Source of the DNA: Onthophagus taurus
Lineage: Eukaryota; Arthropoda; Insecta; Coleoptera; Scarabaeidae
Length of the DNA: 64,000 nucleotides
Direction of reading: 5' to 3'
NCBI RefSeq assembly: GCF_036711975.1
Contig: NC_091973.1
Coordinates: 11,346,001-11,410,000 of the forward strand
The stretch's first letter is position 1. Every line of letters begins with the position of its first letter. The notes under the pieces are model-generated. The model was not told the DNA's origin. It saw only the letters and a program-made list of their open reading frames with translations, and searched no databases. Positions 39,901-50,047 of this stretch are shown piece after piece. Both the position numbers and the translations under genes were made by a program.

Positions 39901-42439
39901 TTTTGGTTCCGATAATTCTGCTGACCATATTTGTGATATTCAGGCGCCAAATGACATCTTGGAGCATGTTGGAGATAAAAAACAAAATGTGCCCAAAACG
40001 TGATATTATGACGTTATACGCCGTTTTGAGCCATGTTTGAACTCTCTATCACTTTTGGTTCCGATAGTTCTGCTGACCATATTTGTGATATTCAGACGCC
40101 AAATGACATCTTGGAGCAAGTTGGAGATAAAAAACAAAATGTGCCCAAAACGTGATATTATGACGTTATACGCCGTTTTGAGCCATGTTTGAACTCTCTA
40201 TCACTTTTGGTTCCGGTAATTCTGTCGACCATATTTGTGATATTCAGGCGTCAAATGACATCTTGGAGCATGTTGGAGATAAAAAACAAAATGTGCCCAA
40301 AACGTGATATTATGACGTTATACGCCGTTTTGAGCCATGTTTGAACTCTCTATCACTTTTGGTTCCGATAGTTCTGCTGACCATATTTGTGATATTCAGA
40401 CGCCAAATGACATCTTGGAGCAAGTTGGAGATAAAAAACAAAATGTGCCCAAAACGTGATATTATGACGTTATACGACGTTCTGAGCCATGTTTGAACTT
40501 TCTATCACTTTTGGTTCCGATAATTCTGCTGACCATATTTGTGATATTCAGGCGCCAAATGACATCTTGGAGCATGTTGGAGATAAAAAACAAAATGTGC
40601 CCAAAACGTGATATTATGACGTTATACGCCCTTTTGAGCCATGTTTGAACTTTCTATCACTTTCGGTTCCGATAATTCTGTTGACCATATTTGTGATATT
40701 CAGGCGCCAAACGACATCTTGGAGCATGTTGGAGATAAAAAACAAAATGTGCCCAAAACGTGTTATAATGACGTTATACGCCGTTCTGAGCCATGTTTGA
40801 ACTTTCTATCACTTTTGGTTCCGGTAATTCTGTTGACCATACTTGTGATATTCAGGCGTCAAATGACATCTAGGAGCAAGTTGGAGATAAAAAACAAAAT
40901 GTGCCCAAAACGTGATATTATGACGTTATACGCCGTTTTGAGCCATGTTTGAACTTTCTATCACTTTTGGTTCCGATAATTCTGCTGACCATATTTGTGA
41001 TATTCAGGCGCCAAATGACATCTTGGAGCATGTTCGAGATAAAAAACAAAATGTGCCCAAAACGTGGTATTATGACGTTATACGACGTTCTGAGCCATGT
41101 TTGAACTTTCTATCACTTTTGGTTCCGATAATTCTGCTGACCATATTTGTGATATTCAGGCGCCAAATGACATCTTGGAGCATGTTCGAGATAAAAAACA
41201 AAATGTGCCCAAAACGTGGTATTATGACGTTATACGACGTTCTGAGCCATGTTTGAACTTTCTATCACTTTTGGTTCCGATAATTCTGTTGACCATATTT
41301 GTGATATTCAGGCGCCAAACGATATCTTGGAGCATGTTCGAGATAAAAAACAAAATGTGCCCAAAACGTGTTATTATGACGTTATACGCCGTTTTGAGCC
41401 ATGTTTGAACTTTCTATCACTTTTGGTTCCGGTAATTCTGTCGACCATATTAGTGATATTCAGGCGTCAAATGACATCTTGGAGCATGTTGGAGATAAAA
41501 AACAAAATGTGCCCAAAACGTGATATTATGACGTTATACGCCGTTTTGAGCCATGTTTGAACTCTCTATCACTTTTGGTTCCGGTAATTCTGTCGACCAT
41601 ATTAGTGATATCAGGCGTCAAATGACATCTTGGAGCATGTTGGAGATAAAAAACAAAATGTGCCCAAAACGTGATATTATGACGTTATACGCCGTTTTGA
41701 GCCATGTTTGAACTCTCTATCACTTTTGGTTCCGATAGTTCTGCTGACCATATTTGTGATATTCAGACGCCAAATGACATCTTGGAGCAAGTTGGAGATA
41801 AAAAACAAAATGTGCCCAAAACGTGATATTATGACGTTATACGCCGTTCTGAGCCATGTTTGAACTTTCTATCACTTTTGGTTCCGGTAATTCTGTTGAC
41901 CATACTTGTGATATTCAGGCGTCAAATGACATCTAGGAGCAAGTTGGAGATAAAAAGCAAAATGTGCCCAAAACGTGATATTATGACGTTATACGCCGTT
42001 TTGAGCCATGTTTGAACTTTCTATCACTTTTGGTTCCGATAATTCTGCTGACCATATTTGTGATATTCAGGCGCCAAATGACATCTTGGAGCATGTTGGA
42101 GATAAAAAACAAAATGTGCCCAAAACGTGATATTATGACGTTATACGACGTTCTGAGTCATGTTTGAACTTTCTATCACTTTTGGTTCCGATAATTCTGC
42201 TGACCATATTTGTGATATTCAGGCGCCAAATGACATCTTGGAGCATGTTGGAGATAAAAAACAAAATGTGCCCAAAACGTGATATTATGACGTTATACGC
42301 CGTTTTGAGCCATGTTTGAACTCTCTATCACTTTTGGTTCCGATAGTTCTGCTGACCATATTTGTGATATTCAGACGCCAAATGACATCTTGGAGCAAGT
42401 TGGAGATAAAAAACAAAATGTGCCCAAAACGTGATATTA

Positions 42440-44422
42440 TGACGTTATACGCCGTTTTGAGCCATGTTTGAACTCTCTATCACTTTTGGTTCCGATAGTT
42501 CTGCTGACCATATTTGTGATATTCAGACGCCAAATGACATCTTGGAGCAAGTTGGAGATAAAAAACAAAATGTGCCCAAAACGTGATATTATGACGTTAT
42601 ACGCCCTTTTGAGCCATGTTTGAACTTTCTATCACTTTTGGTTCCGGTAATTCTGTCGACCATATTTGTGATATTCAGGCGTCAAATGACATCTTGGAGC
42701 ATGTTGGAGATAAAAAACAAAATGTGCCCAAAACGTGATATTATGACGTTATACGACGTTCTGAGCCATGTTTGAACTTTCTATCACTTTTGGTTCCGAT
42801 AATTCTGCTGACCATATTTGTGATATTCAGGCGCCAAACGACATCTTGGAGCATGTTGGAGATAAAAAACAAAATGTGCCCAAAACGTGGTATTATGACG
42901 TTATACGACGTTCTGAGCCATGTTTGAACTTTCTATCACTTTTGGTTCCGATAATTCTGTTGACCATATTTGTGATATTCAGGCGCCAAACGACATCTTG
43001 GAGCATGTTCGAGATAAAAAACAAAATGTGCCCAAAACGTGTTATTATGACGTTATACGCCGTTTTGAGCCATGTTTGAACTTTCTATCACTTTTGGTTC
43101 CGATAATTCTGCTGACCATATTTGTGATATTCAGACGCCAAATGACATCTTGGAGCAAGTTGGAGATAAAAAACAAAATGTGCCCAAAACGTGATATTAT
43201 GACGTTATACGCCGTTCTGAGACATGTTTGAACTTTCTATCACTTTTCGTTCCGGTAATTCTGTCGACCATATATTTGATATTCAGATGCCAAATGTCAC
43301 ATTGGAGCATGTTGAAGATAAAAAACAAAATGTGCCCAAAACGTGATATTATGACGTTATACGCCGTTCTGAGCCATGTTTGAACTCTCTATCACTTTTG
43401 GTTCCGATAATTCTGTTGACCATATTTGTGATATTCAGGCGCCAAACGACATCTTGGAGCATGTTCGAGATAAAAAACAAAATGTGCCCAAAACGTGATA
43501 TTATGACGTTATACGCCGTTTTGAGCCATGTTTGAACTCTCTATCACTTTTGGTTCCGATAGTTCTGCTGACCATATTTGTGATATTCAGACGCCAAATG
43601 ACATCTTGGAGCATGTTGGAGATAAAAAACAAAATGTGCCCAAAACGTGATATTATGACGTTATACGACGTTCTGAGCCATGTTTGAACTTTCTATCACT
43701 TTTGGTTCCGATAATTCTGCTGACCATATTTGTGATATTCAGGCGCCAAATGACATCTTGGAGCATGTTGGAGATAAAAAACAAAATGTGCCCAAAACGT
43801 GATATTATGACGTTATACGCCGTTTTGAGCCATGTTTGAACTCTCTATCACTTTTGGTTCCGATAGTTCTGCTGACCATATTTGTGATATTCAGGCGTCA
43901 AATGACATCTTGGAGCATGTTGGAGATAAAAAACAAAATGTGCCCAAAACGTGATATTATGACGTTATACGCCGTTTTGAGCCATGTTTGAACTCTCTAT
44001 CACTTTTGGTTCCGATAGTTCTGCTGACCATATTTGTGATATTCAGACGCCAAATGACATCTTGGAGCAAGTTGGAGATAAAAAACAAAATGTGCCCAAA
44101 ACGTGATATTATGACGTTATACGCCGTTTTGAGCCATGTTTGAACTCTCTATCACTTTTGGTTCCGATAGTTCTGCTGACCATATTTGTGATATTCAGAC
44201 GCCAAATGACATCTTGGAGCAAGTTGGAGATAAAAAACAAAATGTGCCCAAAACGTGATATTATGACGTTATACGCCCTTTTGAGCCATGTTTGAACTTT
44301 CTATCACTTTTGGTTCCGGTAATTCTGTCGACCATATTTGTGATATTCAGGCGTCAAATGACATCTTGGAGCATGTTGGAGATAAAAAACAAAATGTGCC
44401 CAAAACGTGATATTATGATGTT
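42440..44422. repeat. 11-monomer unit left of the LTR element, continued at 53134
   Basis: Satellite at 42768-43500 matches 53155-53890 with an offset of 10387 bp. Subtracting the 8715-bp insertion (element plus 4-bp duplication) leaves 1672 bp, which is 11 monomers. Satellite just left of the LTR element (about 44150-44418) likewise matches 42480-42746. The LTR element therefore landed inside a tandem 11-mer duplication. Confidence 0.82.
44419..44422. repeat. Target-site duplication, left copy (LTR element), one mismatch
   Basis: TGTT here corresponds to CGTT at 53134-53137. The satellite consensus at this place is TTATGACGTT, so the left copy has a C-to-T change at a CpG. A 4-bp duplication is usual for some Ty3/gypsy integrases. 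Confidence 0.8.
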
Positions 44423-46198
44423 TGTGGCGGCTTTTCAACAAAACGACAACAACACAATCGAACCCCTTTTTAAAAAAATACAGATCTGCAACACCTCGGC
44501 TTCCCAGTGAAGATGGGGTGGGTTTGAATTTATAAGGCGCCACGCAGTTTCAGTTACAGATCGCTCTAACTGCGAAGAGGGCTGGAAGGGAAAAGGTTCG
44601 ACAACACCAACATATAACAAAACACCAAGAAATCGCGAAATCATATACCATATAAAAACAAATTTATTAAGGAAAAAAATATGGTAAAACAAAATATAAA
44701 GTATATAAGTAGTAAATAAAATAACGGAGATTGTTCAAAAAAAAATCCCGAATAATTAGGGGGGTAAAAGAGAAAGAAAATAATAATGAACTGAATAAAA
44801 CAAAATTAAAACAAACCTAAATAATGATCGCGACACGTCCCCGATTGACCCGAGCGCTCGATCAGGCGAACGGAAAAGAAAACAAAATCGAAATCAATAC
44901 CGAAATTAATAACACCCCTAATAAATCCGATAACTTTACAAGAAAAATTAATTGACAATTAAAATGGAATAATAATAATAAAGAACTGGTTTAAAGTGAA
45001 ATGAACAAAATGAACCAGTGAAGTTAACAAAAAAATTAAATGGTAAGTACAAAAGAAAATCTTACTTTATAAAAAAAAATACAAAAGTATCTAACCACAC
45101 TGATATTCTTTTTGTATAAAAAGGAAAATTCTGACCTTTATTCCAAACTCTTTTGAACGAAGGATGATGACTTCACGATGACAACAATTATACGTAGATA
45201 CAGCAACAAAATCCAGCAAACCTCCTTTGGAAACACTTGTTCGATGGTAAGTACAGGAAACTTGGGTTATGTAGCTTCTAATTTACTTCTTTATTCCAGG
45301 TAGTACTTGTTTCCGGGATGGGAGATTTCCCAAGAACTTATATAAGGAATAAGGCTCCAAAAAAAAAAAAACCTAGCGTGTAAAAAAAGAAAGAAAAATG
45401 TAAATAGATAATTAGGCAAGAATGTAGGAATGGATGATTTTATGTAGTGTGAAAGGAGTTTAAATGAATTTAGGTTTAAGTTAGTATTAAGCTAAAATTA
45501 AAGAAAATGTAAAAAGAAAAACCTACCTCAAGGTGGTATGAGGTTTTAACCAGCAAAATGAATAATCTTTGTAAAAATGTGCAATAAATCCGGTGAAACC
45601 GTAATCGTTGAATAATTTCCAAACGAAAAATTAAAGGATTAATTAACTCAGATCCCGATAAATACGGATATAAATCGATCCAAAATTCTACACAGAATTA
45701 TACCAAAATGTCGACTTAAAATTCTTGTTAACCATCCAAACACTACAAAGGCTGGTTTCAAAAGAGGAAGAGTAAAATCGCGCACGGGTATTCGTTTCCC
45801 AAGATTTTAACCAAAAAACTCGTTATAAAATCGCGCGGTGCCAAGAATTCAAAATCACTCCCTCCCTCTATTATTGACAGTCCGAACTTAAAAATGTAAA
45901 CAAAATTCATGATAGTAACGAAGAAGAGAAAAAGAAAAGTTTTAAGGTTAAGATCTATTGTGTGATTGTAATGAAGGTAATGAAAAAGAAAAAGGCGTTT
46001 AAAATGAGCGAAAGGAAAGGATTTAAGAAAAGTGATGAAAAGGAAAGGATTTTCAAATGTTTCCAAGTTCGGCTTGCTGTAACAAAAAAACAAAAATTAT
46101 AACAAGGTAAATAAACAAAATGGTATATAATTCCCCGACTTCTAACAATTACAGACAAATCACAAGGAAATTCAATAACCTCGAACGGAACCGTTACA
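44423..46198 (-). repeat. 3' LTR (1776 bp)
   Basis: It begins TGTAACGG and ends CCGCCACA on the minus strand (TG...CA ends). It is the same length as the other LTR. Differences seen against 51358-53133 are 45361 (A against G at 52296), 45435 (T against A at 52370) and 46057 (A against G at 52992), all plus-strand bases. The small open frames inside are not supported as genes: A/T-rich, duplicated in both LTRs, no recognisable domain. Confidence 0.97.
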
Positions 46199-46208
46199 TT
46201 CCCCCCTT
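46199..46208 (-). other. Polypurine tract
   Basis: The minus strand reads AAGGGGGGAA immediately before the 3' LTR start. This is the expected primer for plus-strand DNA synthesis in LTR element replication. Confidence 0.85.
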
Positions 46209-46687
46209 ACAACAAGAAAGTTTACCCGTAAACTTTAAACTTTAAACAAGCAACCCTAACAACCAAAATCCAACCCAAAAATAAGTATATGCAACTATGG
46301 AACCAACCACCTGATCCACCTCGTGCCCATAGCCTTCAGGTCTTCGACATTCGGTCGGAAGGGAAAATAATAAAATAATAAATGAAAATACAGAGATATA
46401 GAAATCCATGAATACCAACAATAAGTCACACAGTGATCATTCCAACCTCTGACATCCGTAAACAAAAAAAATAAAATAATAAAATGGGGGAATAGAAGGG
46501 AATAGCACTAAACGAAATAACTAGTTGTACCAAACAATCACAACCAATTAGGACAAAACACACTCCGTAAGTTCCCAAGATGGACAGAACCAAAATAGAA
46601 ACAGATGTACACGAAACGGAGACAGCCGGTCTTCTGGAGTAGTCTAAGGCCCCTGCCAGGTGAGCCAGCAAATCAAACAAGGAACAA
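46209..46687 (-). other. pol-LTR intergenic stretch, no supported gene
   Basis: About 480 bp between the pol stop and the polypurine tract. One hydrophobic minus-strand frame (46426-46704) overlaps the end of pol, but it has no ATG start (it opens with TTG) and no recognisable env feature such as a furin site or fusion peptide. It could be untranslated leader-like sequence or an env remnant; I see no evidence for either. Confidence 0.5.
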
Positions 46688-49600
46688 CTAACCCGGGTCA
46701 ACAAGGTAAGGCTTCAAATCCTTAGCGTGCCAAGTTCCAACATTATTACCCTCACCATCCCTCAACTCGTAAGTCCAAGGTGACAAGACCTTATAAACAG
46801 AATACGGACCTACAAATTTAGGAGCCAGCTTTGCCGAAAAATATTTAGATGCATTAGACAATACAAAGTTTCTCTTCCAAACCTTTTGGCCAACCATAAA
46901 CTTATCGCTTCTCCTCCTCAAATTATACCGCCTCTCATTCACACCAGACGCCTGTGCAATGCGTTTCCTAACATCAGCAAATACCTTCGACAGATCTTCG
47001 TTATCTAAGCTCCACTCACCATCACCCATGACTTTATCATACTGTTTCCCATTCAACACCAACTCTCGACCCGTACATACGAAATGAGGTGTTAACTTCG
47101 TAACCTCGTGACGAGCGGAATTAATCGCGCAAGTTATTTTAGGAACACTCACATCCCATTTACGTTGATCGTCTTTGCAATACAAGGACAAAATTCTTTT
47201 AAGCGTACGATTCACTCGCTCTACAGGGTTAGCCTGAGGGTGATAATTGGCGTTAAACCTAACAGAAACACCATACTGTTGAGTCAGTAAGTTCAATTTC
47301 CGGGATCTAAATTGAGGACCATTGTCACAAATAAGGGTTTTAGGAACTCCAAATTTAAGAAAGACTTCCGTCTCAAGTATCTGCGAAATCTTATCTGCGG
47401 TAGCAGTTCTTATGGGATAAGCAAGTACAAATTTACTGAAGTAATCGGATATTACGAAGATAAATTGATTACCTTTTCTCGAACGAGGAAGAGGGCCAAC
47501 AAGATCAATTGATATAAGCTGCCACGGTCTATCACTATCTGGGGTACGAACGAACTTACCAGCTGGTTTAACATTCGGAATCCTATAAGAAGCGCACAAC
47601 TCACATCCAGAGATATACCTTACCACGTCTGCCTTCATTTTAGGCCATATATAGAGCTCAGAAATTCTACCAAGAGTCTTGAAAACACCCATATGACCAG
47701 CGGTTTGAGAGTCATGAGAAAGAGCTAAAATCTCTTTACGAAAATCTTTAGGGACAACCCTTTTCCAAGGTTCAGAATTTCGTCCCAGAACAGAAGACAC
47801 TACGTACTTATAAACCTCGCCATTCTCTACTCTAAATAAGGGGTGTTTAGCGGGAAAATTCAGAACTCTTTCTTTCAGCCTTCTATACCACACGTCAGAA
47901 GTATCAGAGAATTTCAATTCGGTCCTCTCTTGGATCGAATCGACGACCTCGAACGATCTCGAAAGTAAGTCAGGCACAACGTTCTCACAGCCTTTACGAT
48001 GTTTAACGACAAAGTCGAATTGTTGCAATCTAATTGCCCATCTCGCGATACGCCCAGTAGGAACTTTCAACTTTAAAAGCCAAAGGAGAGAATAATGATC
48101 AGTAACCACCGTGAACGGGACTCCCTCAAGATAAGGTTTCAGCTTTTCCGCAGCCCAAATCACTGCCAAACACTCGCGTTCTGTGGCCGAGTAGTTACGT
48201 TCGGCCGGACTTAATGACCTACTCAAGTATACCACCACTTGTTCACCATCCTCACCTGGTTGCAACAACACGGCACCCAAACCAACACCAGAGGCATCCG
48301 TGTGCAACTCAAAAGGTAGCGAATAATCAGGACATCGCAAGATTGGAGCAGATACAAGCTTTTCCTTAATGATTCTAAAAGATCTTTCACATTCATCCGT
48401 CCATTCAACTGGCTTATTCTTTTTCAGTAGGTTCGTAATCGGAGAAATCAAAGTCGCGAACTCGGGAATAAAACGTCTATACCATGAAAAGGTACCAAGT
48501 ATACGTCTAACATCTTTCTGACACTTAGGAACAGGAATCTTAAGCATGGCGTTAACCTTTTCAGGGTCTACATGAAGTCCGTATTTATCAACGACATAGC
48601 CAAGGTAACGCAATTCAGATCTGCACAACTTACATTTCTCCCAGCTGACCTTCAATCCAGCAGCGAGCAACCTCTCAAATACACTCGACAGAACCTCAAG
48701 ATGTTTTTCAAAGGTATCGGTAACAATGACAACATCGTCCAAATAAACGAACACATTAGGTTCCAACTCAGGACCCAAGACCCTATCAACAAGCCTTTGC
48801 CAAGTGGCAGGAGAATTGTGCAAGCCAAAAGGCATACGTGTAAATTGATATAGCCCTCTACCGGGCACCGTAAAAGCAGTAAAAGCCTTAGAAGCATTCT
48901 CCATGGGGACTTGCCAAAAAGCGGACTTAATGTCCAGGGAAGACAAAAACTTTGCGTTCCTGAGTTTATCGAGAGTTGCAGAAATATACGGGAGTGGATA
49001 ACTATCACGTTCCGACACCGCATTCAGACGACGATAATCAACACAGAATCGATATGTGTTATCTTTCTTTCGCACTAACAGGATTGGGGAAGACCAAGCA
49101 CTCGATGAGGGTTCGACAACGCCCTGTTCTAACATGATATCAAGTTCTTTATTAATGTGCTGCTGCATGACCGGAGAAACGGGGTAATAGCGTTGTTTAA
49201 TGGGATCAGCTGAAGTTCTAATTACGTGACTCACCAAGTGAGTACACCCTAAACCGTCACCCATTTTAGCTTTAAAAGAGTTAACCATGGTTTCCAAAAG
49301 TTGCTTATTAGAAGGGGACAAATCATCATCAAGAGAATCTATCTCGAAAACAGTCTCGTACGCGAAATTCCAAGAGTCATTTCTAAGGTCAGGCACTACT
49401 CCAACGGACTTGAAAAAATCAACACCCAAAATAAGGGTTTGGGGAAGTGTAGGTATCACCAGCATGTCAATAAGGGTAATTCTGTCCTTCAAAGTAACCG
49501 GAACCGTAACCACACCCAAACTCTCAACCAATTGTCCATTAGCTATTCTGACCGAAGAACTAACGCGACGACAATGAAATCCTAAATCGGACACGACTTT

Positions 49601-49804
49601 CCATCCCACACCTCCTAATATAGTTCTAGAGGCACCAGTGTCCAACAAACCTAGTAACTCTCTACCTAATATCGATATTTTCAGATAAGGCCTTTCATCC
49701 TTCTTACAACTATCTAAAACGAACTCCAACACGGAAGAAATCCTATCAGCCGGTTTTTCGTCTTCAATGTCAACTAGCCGACGACCTAGTGACGACGATT
49801 GGCA
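46688..49804 (-). CDS. pol: Pol polyprotein (protease, RT, RNase H, integrase), expressed by -1 frameshift
   Basis: The frame is open over 1038 codons from the slippery site to TAG at 46688. There is no ATG near the start: the codon at 49732 is GTG, so expression by frameshifting is expected. Numbering from 49732, the domains are: aspartic protease with DTGAS at 31-35 and ILGVDFF at 101-107; RT with RFCVDYRRLN near 228-237, SSLDIKSAFWQ at 264-274 and catalytic YLDD at 330-333; RNase H with D479, E520 and D545. The integrase zinc finger is H673/H680/C710/C713 and the catalytic triad D743, D803, E838 (D,D-35-E spacing). A GPY/F module lies at 975-977 and there is no chromodomain. The protein matures the particle, copies RNA into DNA and inserts it. 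All catalytic residues seen are intact, and length is normal for the family. Confidence 0.96.
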   Translation of the reverse strand, partial: CQSSSLGRRLVDIEDEKPADRISSVLEFVLDSCKKDERPYLKISILGRELLGLLDTGASRTILGGVGWKVVSDLGFHCRRVSSSVRIANGQLVESLGVVTVPVTLKDRITLIDMLVIPTLPQTLILGVDFFKSVGVVPDLRNDSWNFAYETVFEIDSLDDDLSPSNKQLLETMVNSFKAKMGDGLGCTHLVSHVIRTSADPIKQRYYPVSPVMQQHINKELDIMLEQGVVEPSSSAWSSPILLVRKKDNTYRFCVDYRRLNAVSERDSYPLPYISATLDKLRNAKFLSSLDIKSAFWQVPMENASKAFTAFTVPGRGLYQFTRMPFGLHNSPATWQRLVDRVLGPELEPNVFVYLDDVVIVTDTFEKHLEVLSSVFERLLAAGLKVSWEKCKLCRSELRYLGYVVDKYGLHVDPEKVNAMLKIPVPKCQKDVRRILGTFSWYRRFIPEFATLISPITNLLKKNKPVEWTDECERSFRIIKEKLVSAPILRCPDYSLPFELHTDASGVGLGAVLLQPGEDGEQVVVYLSRSLSPAERNYSATERECLAVIWAAEKLKPYLEGVPFTVVTDHYSLLWLLKLKVPTGRIARWAIRLQQFDFVVKHRKGCENVVPDLLSRSFEVVDSIQERTELKFSDTSDVWYRRLKERVLNFPAKHPLFRVENGEVYKYVVSSVLGRNSEPWKRVVPKDFRKEILALSHDSQTAGHMGVFKTLGRISELYIWPKMKADVVRYISGCELCASYRIPNVKPAGKFVRTPDSDRPWQLISIDLVGPLPRSRKGNQFIFVISDYFSKFVLAYPIRTATADKISQILETEVFLKFGVPKTLICDNGPQFRSRKLNLLTQQYGVSVRFNANYHPQANPVERVNRTLKRILSLYCKDDQRKWDVSVPKITCAINSARHEVTKLTPHFVCTGRELVLNGKQYDKVMGDGEWSLDNEDLSKVFADVRKRIAQASGVNERRYNLRRRSDKFMVGQKVWKRNFVLSNASKYFSAKLAPKFVGPYSVYKVLSPWTYELRDGEGNNVGTWHAKDLKPYLVDPG

Positions 49805-49810
49805 TTTCCC
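49770..49810 (-). promoter_or_regulatory. -1 programmed frameshift signal between gag-NC and pol
   Basis: The heptamer GGGAAAT (49804-49810, minus strand) sits in the correct X XXY YYZ phase of the nucleocapsid frame (codons GGA AAT). After a one-base backward slip the next codons are in the pol frame. Eleven bases downstream, TCACTAG (49786-49792) can pair with CTAGTTGA (49770-49777) across an 8-base loop. That gives a 7-bp stem with one bulge, and the stem contains the nucleocapsid stop TAG. Slippery site, spacer and hairpin together are the classical -1 arrangement. Confidence 0.82.
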
Positions 49811-50047
49811 GAAGAATTCCTATTACCATGGGAACATTTAGGACAATTTTTTGTAGTAAAACCCTCATTTCCACACTTAAAACAATGCAGTCTCTTGGGA
49901 CTGGGACAACCACGAGCCATGTGACCCAAAACTCCACAATTGAAGCACTTAACAGGACTTGACTCAACCGCAGAAAAATCTGAACTTTGGGGGTAGCTCA
50001 CGCAACCTAAATAAGCTAATTCGGGTTCCAAAGTCTTATTGCGAATT
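49786..50047 (-). CDS. gag: Gag nucleocapsid segment with CCHC zinc knuckle (separate frame)
   Basis: An open frame of about 86 codons lacking its own ATG, in the +1 frame relative to the upstream capsid ORF. Numbered from 50031, knuckle 1 is complete (C29-X2-C32-X4-H37-X4-C42). A second knuckle has C50, C53 and C63, but Phe58 occupies the histidine position. A third CPKC pair follows. The tail is Asn/Ser/Arg-rich. Nucleocapsid domains bind and package element RNA. It ends with TAG at 49786, inside the frameshift hairpin. In relatives this would be the C-terminus of a single Gag. Here it is reached only if the break at about 50048 is bypassed or is a lesion. Confidence 0.85.

Larger units (their letters stand above)
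33611..44422. repeat. 152-bp satellite array, block 2 (about 71 monomers)
   Basis: Same monomer, orientation and register as block 1; it is the continuation of one array split by the LINE. It contains locally homogenised units (see the 5-mer and 11-mer entries). A monomer at about 41611 has lost one base (GTGATATCAGG for GTGATATTCAGG). No other genes are seen; the open frames of about 103 codons are repeat by-products. Confidence 0.98.

Noticed and set aside
45758..46158. Frames of 111 and 67 codons within the LTRs (also at 52693-53093)
   Set aside because: Low-complexity Phe/Leu-rich translation of A-rich LTR DNA, present in both LTRs, with no known domain.
46426..46704. Hydrophobic frame after pol as a possible env
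   Set aside because: It starts with TTG, overlaps pol, is under 100 codons and shows no signal peptide, furin site or fusion peptide I can defend. It is kept only as a remark on the intergenic stretch.
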